From: Actinomycetota bacterium
GTDB lineage: Bacteria; Actinomycetota; Thermoleophilia; Gaiellales; Gaiellaceae
Assembly: GCA_016870235.1 (NCBI GenBank)
Contig: VGCB01000109.1
Location: 1 to 7,830, forward strand
DNA: 7,830 bases
Direction: 5' to 3'
In this document: piece by piece, positions 5,641 to 7,830 of the stretch
Position numbering within the stretch: position 1 is the first letter of the stretch
Layout: every line of letters begins with the position of its first letter
The notes under the pieces: generated by a model
The model's input: only the letters and a program-made list of their open reading frames with translations
What the model was told of the DNA's origin: nothing
The model's database searches: none
Position numbers and translations under genes: made by a program

Positions 5641-6438
5641 ATGCGCCGACTCCCCCACTTCGTGGCGCTGGTCGCGGTCTCGCTGGCCGGTCTCGCGCTG
5701 CTCGCGGTGCCGGCCTCGGGAGGCGCCTCGGCCGGCATCACGCAGGTACAGGTCTGTGGGGCCGGGGCGTTCGCCCTCGGCGACGCGCGCTGCGCGACGG
5801 ACGAGCGGGCGGCCGTACGCGGCGACACGCTCAACTGCGCGGCCCGGGTGACCGGGCTCGCGGGCTCCACGTACACGGGGTCGTTCAGCTACCGGGGTCG
5901 CTCGTTCCCGACGCAGACAGGTGTCGTCCCGGGCGACGGCTGGGTGTACACGCGCCTCGCGATCCGCGGCGGCGACTTCCCGGCCGGGAAGTGGACGTGC
6001 CGGATCGCGGCCGGCGGCTCCCGCATCGTCGTCCCGTTCGAGACCCAGGGCGCTACCGGACCCGTCACCAGCGTCTCCGCCTGCCCGACCTCCGCGACCG
6101 TCGTCCACTCGGGCGTCCGCGCCTGCCGGGCCGACCGCAGCACGCGGCCCTTCCCGCCGACCTCGCGGATCACGTGCAGCAGCGTGTACGCGCTCGCGCG
6201 CGGCAAGGCGGCCTCGGCGCGGCTCCTGTACGACGGCAAGGCGACGGGCCTCGCGCTCGAGCGCACGCTGCCGCTGCCGGTCTCGACCTTCGGGATGCAG
6301 GTGACCCGCAAGGGCGGACTGCCCGCCGGCTCCTACGCGTGCGAGTTCTCGCTCGACGGCAAGCAGGTGGCGACGCACCGGTTCTCGATCGCCGCGGCAG
6401 CGCCCGAGGACGGGTTGCGGGCGACCGCTTCGCGGTAG
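5641..6438 (+). CDS. Secreted protein with two tandem four-cysteine repeats
   Basis: I do not recognise a named family. The 265-residue product has a clear Sec signal peptide: RR at 2-3, a hydrophobic core at about 7-23 and a small-residue c-region PASGGASA, with likely cleavage after about residue 31. The mature part is two repeats of roughly 100 residues. Repeat 1 (33-137) has Cys 39, 51, 66 and 120; repeat 2 (141-250) has Cys 148, 162, 179 and 234. The spacings are nearly the same (12/15/54 and 14/17/55). Both repeats end with PAG-(K/S)-(W/Y)-x-C and a short beta-like strand ending in F, resembling an Ig-like or other beta-sandwich fold with two disulfides each. No lipobox, LPxTG or transmembrane anchor is seen, so it is probably released or loosely wall-associated. 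The start is the ATG directly before RRLPHF. No catalytic motif is visible. Confidence 0.8.
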   Translation: MRRLPHFVALVAVSLAGLALLAVPASGGASAGITQVQVCGAGAFALGDARCATDERAAVRGDTLNCAARVTGLAGSTYTGSFSYRGRSFPTQTGVVPGDGWVYTRLAIRGGDFPAGKWTCRIAAGGSRIVVPFETQGATGPVTSVSACPTSATVVHSGVRACRADRSTRPFPPTSRITCSSVYALARGKAASARLLYDGKATGLALERTLPLPVSTFGMQVTRKGGLPAGSYACEFSLDGKQVATHRFSIAAAAPEDGLRATASR

Positions 6439-6530
6439 CCGCCTCCGGCGCCGGCGTCAAGAGGGTACGGGGAGGATGAGGGAGTCGCGAGGCTCCCTGC
6501 CGCCGAGCCGGTCCCGGTAAGACTTGTCCC
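6439..6530 (+). other. Intergenic region before rlmN
   Basis: Ninety-two bases with no gene. A 6-bp stem AGGGAG/CTCCCT (6479-6484 with 6493-6498, 8-nt loop) could be a weak terminator for the secreted-protein gene, but no T-tract follows it. Confidence 0.25.
6518..6523 (+). promoter_or_regulatory. Candidate -10 hexamer of rlmN (leaderless)
   Basis: TAAGAC (followed by T) lies 7 nt before the GTG at 6531. There is no Shine-Dalgarno sequence, so the mRNA probably begins at or beside the start codon, as proposed for cax, ltaE and the secreted-protein gene. Confidence 0.4.
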
Positions 6531-7544
6531 GTGGATCTCGCGCTTCTCGACGACACGCTCGCAGGCGGCGGCCAGCCCGCGTACCGCGCCCGCCAGGTGT
6601 GGGACTGGGTCGCCCGCGGCGCGCAGGGCTACGACGAGATGACGAACGTGCCCGCGACGGTGCGGGCGCTCCTCGACGAGCAGGTGCCGTTCAGCACGCT
6701 CGCGCCCGTCTCCGAGGCCCGCTCCCGCGACGGCACCGTGAAGGTGCTCTTCCGGACGGAGGACGGTCATCCCGTCGAGGCGGTGCTGATGCGCTACCGC
6801 GACGGGCGCCGCTCGGTGTGCGTGTCGTCGCAGTCGGGCTGCCCGCTCACGTGCACGTTCTGCGCGACCGGGACGATGCGGTTCGGCCGGAACCTGACCG
6901 CCTCGGAGATCCTCGACCAGGTTCTCCACTTCCGGCGCCTGGAGCAGGTCGACCACCTCGTGTTCATGGGCATGGGCGAGCCGATGATGAACCTCGACGA
7001 GGTGATCACCGCGTCGGCCCGTCTGCCGGCGATCGGGATCACGCCGCGGCGGACGACGGTGTCGACGGTTGGCTGGATGCCGGGCCTGACCCGGTTCGTC
7101 GACGAGGTCGAGAGCCCGATCCGGCTCGCGCTCTCGCTCCACGCCGCCGACCCGGCGCTCCGCTCTGAGCTGATGCCCGTCAACGACCGCTACCCGCTCG
7201 ACGAGGTGCTCGCGGAGTGCCGGCGCCACGTGGCACTGCGGGGCCGGCGCGTGTTCGTCGAGTACGTGATGCTCGCGGGCGTCAACGACAGCCCCGCCCA
7301 GGGACGCGCGCTCGGTCGGCTGCTCGCCGGCGACGCGTTCAAGGTGAACCTGATCCCGTACAACCCGACCGGGATGTACGCGGGCTCGTCGCGGGAGGCG
7401 ATCGACGCGTTCAAGCGCGAGGTCGAGGCCGCGCGCGTCCCGACCACCGTCCGGCTCACCCGCGGGCGCGACATCGCCGCCGCCTGCGGTCAGCTCGCGG
7501 CGCCGTCTCTCTCGTTGCCGCAGGCTCGCGCGCCCAGTGGGTGA
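6531..7544 (+). CDS. rlmN: Dual-specificity RNA methyltransferase RlmN (radical SAM)
   Basis: A 337-residue cytoplasmic radical-SAM enzyme that methylates C2 of A2503 in 23S rRNA and A37 in some tRNAs, tuning the peptidyl-transferase centre and decoding. C104, C108 and C111 (CPLTCTFC) hold the 4Fe-4S cluster. C97 in SVCVSSQ and C319 in DIAAACGQL correspond to the two cysteines of the methyl-transfer mechanism (C118 and C355 in E. coli). The SAM-binding GMGEPMMN stretch is at 147-154, and SLHA (202-205), the ELMPVN stretch (213-218) and LIPYNP (274-279) are in place. The order and number of motifs match RlmN; the N-terminal helical domain is short but present. The GTG start follows a -10-like box by 7 nt. 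The short tail after CGQL is unremarkable. It is housekeeping and gives no hint of a mobile or resistance (Cfr) variant. Confidence 0.97.
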   Translation: MDLALLDDTLAGGGQPAYRARQVWDWVARGAQGYDEMTNVPATVRALLDEQVPFSTLAPVSEARSRDGTVKVLFRTEDGHPVEAVLMRYRDGRRSVCVSSQSGCPLTCTFCATGTMRFGRNLTASEILDQVLHFRRLEQVDHLVFMGMGEPMMNLDEVITASARLPAIGITPRRTTVSTVGWMPGLTRFVDEVESPIRLALSLHAADPALRSELMPVNDRYPLDEVLAECRRHVALRGRRVFVEYVMLAGVNDSPAQGRALGRLLAGDAFKVNLIPYNPTGMYAGSSREAIDAFKREVEAARVPTTVRLTRGRDIAAACGQLAAPSLSLPQARAPSG

Positions 7545-7701
7545 GGGACGAACGCGCCAGACGCGCTGTTCTTGTTTGCCGTTGCTCCGCGGATCCGGTG
7601 GTGGTCGCTCGAACGGGTACCGGATCCGCGGAGCAACGGATCCTGAAGCCGGGAACCTCCGGTTCCCCGGGACCCCTCCCTCGAGCTCGAGTCTGGCACA
7701 G
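7545..7701. other. Intergenic region after rlmN with two hairpins
   Basis: No gene is credible here. It begins with a T-rich patch (7568-7578), then a perfect 21-bp inverted repeat (listed separately). A second stem, GGGAACC (7651-7657) with GGTTCCC (7661-7667), extends by CC/GG (7649-7650 with 7669-7670) across a one-base bulge. A 12-nt palindrome, CTCGAG twice (7680-7691), precedes the insertion-sequence-like end. Confidence 0.5.
7579..7639. repeat. Perfect 21-bp inverted repeat, possible rlmN terminator
   Basis: The arms are 7579-7599 and 7619-7639 (left arm CCGTTGCTCCGCGGATCCGG plus T) with a 19-nt spacer; no mismatch. It stands 34 nt after the rlmN stop, where a terminator is expected, but no T-tract follows on either strand and the stem is much longer than usual. 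A terminator-like structure, a repetitive extragenic element or a remnant of a mobile element are all possible. Its GGATCC core is shared with the inverted repeat near ltaE, but the rest of the arms differ. Confidence 0.85.
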
Positions 7702-7730
7702 TGTGGAGGCCCCCCGCTTTCGTGGACAGG
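7702..7730. mobile_element. Possible IS3-type insertion sequence terminus
   Basis: The run TGTGGAGGCCCCCCGC followed by TTTCGTGGACAGG has the form of many IS3-family terminal repeats: it begins with TG, has a C-rich block and then TTTCGTGGAC. Composition also changes here, to lower GC from about 7731 to 7790. The other end and any target duplication are outside the window, so the call rests on recalled similarity of the terminus only. Confidence 0.35.
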
Positions 7731-7771
7731 TGGTGGTTAGGTGATCAAGCGGCCTTCTGTTCTTGTTGTCT

Positions 7772-7830
7772 GTGATTGATATCGACTTCGTCCGGCGAGG
7801 CCGAGTCATGGAGGCGTTCGTACTGGTCGG
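7772..7830 (+). CDS. Possible transposase N-terminus (3' partial)
   Basis: A GTG at 7772 opens a frame that runs off the right edge, with 19 complete codons beginning MIDIDFVRRGRVMEAF. The basic helix followed by MEAFVLVG resembles the first helix of transposase helix-turn-helix domains (IS3 OrfA/IS481 type), and the position about 70 nt inside the putative IS end is right. There is no Shine-Dalgarno site, and the frame is open back to 7745, so TTG codons at 7763 or 7766 are alternatives. Too little is visible to be sure that this is a gene. Confidence 0.28.
   Translation, partial: MIDIDFVRRGRVMEAFVLV

Noticed and set aside
2003..7641. Many GGATCC and GATC sites, including in both large inverted repeats.
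   Set aside because: About a dozen GGATCC occur over the window, several inside codons; frequent ATC and GAT codons in a GC-rich genome explain most of this.
7735..7741. GTTAGGT, matching the GTTRRRY core of integron attC sites.
   Set aside because: A single 7-nt degenerate match with no partner RYYYAAC at a suitable distance and no cassette structure.
7745..7830. Minus-strand open frame ending in a polar tail before a TGA (7745-7747), which could be the 3' end of a gene entering from the right.
   Set aside because: It is possible, but its codon use is less GC-biased at third positions and the tail matches nothing I know; the plus-strand frame next to the putative IS end fits better. Sequence to the right would decide.
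1..7830. CRISPR arrays, rRNA or a defence-system operon.
   Set aside because: No regularly spaced repeats, no rRNA signatures and no nuclease, helicase or toxin-antitoxin gene pair were seen on either strand.

Overview
The window is uniformly GC-rich, with strong G/C third-position bias, frequent GTG starts and few Shine-Dalgarno sites. Together with the gene content (membrane-bound GGDEF/HD-GYP protein, RlmN, Cax exchanger, secreted Cys-rich protein) this suggests a high-GC actinomycetote, perhaps Thermoleophilia (Gaiella/Solirubrobacter-like). The class assignment is inference and was not searched.

Layout, left to right. (1) 2-430 (+): 3' end of a YgjP/DUF45-type zinc metallohydrolase, convergent with 445-849 (-), a 134-aa nine-cysteine protein of unknown function. 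(2) 1027-2070 (+): a Cax-type cation/proton exchanger, convergent (6-nt gap) with 2077-3126 (-), a low-specificity L-threonine aldolase. (3) 3127-3420: a structured gene-free stretch with a 27-nt imperfect inverted repeat around a 9-bp hairpin, then three hairpins in series. (4) 3421-3537 (+): a 38-aa single-helix membrane protein with a good ribosome binding site and a 12-bp terminator-like hairpin 23 nt after its stop. (5) 3683-5506 (+): a polytopic membrane protein with a GGDEF domain and an HD-GYP domain that has lost key metal ligands. (6) 5641-6438 (+): a secreted protein made of two tandem four-cysteine repeats. (7) 6531-7544 (+): RlmN, the 23S rRNA A2503 / tRNA A37 methyltransferase. 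(8) 7545-7830: gene-poor, with a perfect 21-bp inverted repeat, a second hairpin and a sequence resembling an IS3-type insertion sequence end, followed by a possible truncated transposase start at the right edge.

The genes do not form an obvious pathway. Each has its own apparent start signal, and several (cax, ltaE, the secreted protein, rlmN) have a -10-like hexamer only 7-8 nt before the start codon, which suggests leaderless mRNAs. The items most worth following up are the 3127-3588 module (nested inverted repeat, hairpin-rich leader, tiny membrane protein, terminator), the degenerate HD-GYP domain, the duplicated four-Cys secreted protein and the nine-Cys protein. No CRISPR array, tRNA, rRNA or recognised riboswitch was seen. 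No defence system or other multi-gene system that I can name is present.
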